DNA of 14,888 nucleotides, taken from NCBI GenBank assembly GCA_016839875.1, contig JAEOTK010000101.1:1-14888 (forward strand), written 5' to 3'. The position numbers and the translations under genes were made by a program. This stretch comes from Candidatus Heimdallarchaeota archaeon. GTDB taxonomy: Archaea > Asgardarchaeota > Heimdallarchaeia > Heimdallarchaeales > Heimdallarchaeaceae. Shown piece by piece: positions 14,821 through 14,888 of this stretch (the first letter of the stretch is position 1; each line of letters opens with the position of its first letter). The notes beneath the pieces are model-generated. The model saw only the letters and a list, made by a program, of their open reading frames with translations, did not search any database and was not told the origin of the DNA.

Positions 14821-14888
14821 ATGACAAAATATATCTGCCGAAGATGCAAAAATGAAATTACTCCAAGTGAACTTAGATTATTACCTGG
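14821..14888 (+). CDS. rpoP: Probable DNA-directed RNA polymerase subunit P (3' truncated)
   Basis: Only 22 codons and two bases are present before the window ends. The visible start is MTKYICRRCKNEITPSELRL then LPG. A CxxC knuckle (C6, C9) at this distance from the N-terminus, followed by a short acidic stretch, is typical of archaeal Rpo12/RpoP (pattern YxCxxCxxxI). That subunit is about 45-50 residues long and has a second CPxC motif, which would fall just beyond the window. A good ribosome-binding site, GAGGAAG (14809-14815), lies eight bases before the core spacing to the ATG, and the gene follows glyS by 57 bases, so cotranscription is possible. Another small zinc-ribbon protein cannot be excluded. 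Confidence 0.7.
   Translation, partial: MTKYICRRCKNEITPSELRLLP

Noticed and set aside
1..14888. CRISPR arrays, insertion sequences, integrase or att sites
   Set aside because: No regular repeat-spacer array, transposase, or terminal inverted repeats with target duplications were seen.

Overview
The window looks like a chromosomal segment of a low-GC archaeon. The evidence is a canonical archaeal transcription factor B, the start of a probable RNA polymerase subunit P gene, archaeal-style glycyl-tRNA synthetase, TATA/BRE-like boxes about 25 bases before many starts (several apparently leaderless) and a NosD-like surface beta-helix protein. The lineage cannot be fixed from sequence alone. An Asgard archaeon would fit the gene mix, but that is inference.

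Layout. (1) 1-803 is the 3' end of a class II (bacterial/eukaryotic-type) CCA-adding tRNA nucleotidyltransferase-like gene. (2) 879-2642 encodes a secreted, C-terminally anchored beta-helix protein. (3) 2639-6502, minus strand, is a tight operon sdhA-sdhB-fumC with 1-base and 8-base overlaps. It covers succinate-fumarate-malate interconversion but carries no recognisable membrane anchor subunit. (4) 6666-7118 is a divergent four-helix membrane protein of unknown function. (5) 7285-8161 holds an unrecognised small protein and a degenerate, frameshifted relative that shares its C-terminal motif. (6) 8212-9753, minus strand, encodes a 513-residue helical protein whose N-terminus carries TFB B-reader/B-linker-like motifs, with one motif duplicated. 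It has no zinc ribbon or cyclin repeats. (7) 9754-10320 is a regulatory region with two promoter-like boxes, two stem-loops and a possible 22-codon uORF. (8) 10321-11268 is tfb. (9) 11306-12320, minus strand, is a zinc alcohol dehydrogenase of YahK/CAD type with visibly higher GC, probably acquired by transfer. (10) 12449-13180 is an AlkD-like DNA glycosylase. (11) 13240-14763 is glycyl-tRNA synthetase. (12) 14821 to the end is the start of probable rpoP (rpo12).

The most interesting element is the 513-residue protein beside and divergent from tfb. Its N-terminal 100 residues resemble the parts of TFB that enter the RNA polymerase cleft, so it may be an undescribed polymerase-binding regulator. 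This rests on motif comparison inside the window and is untested. The other genes are mostly housekeeping: tRNA maturation and charging, transcription, central carbon metabolism and DNA repair.
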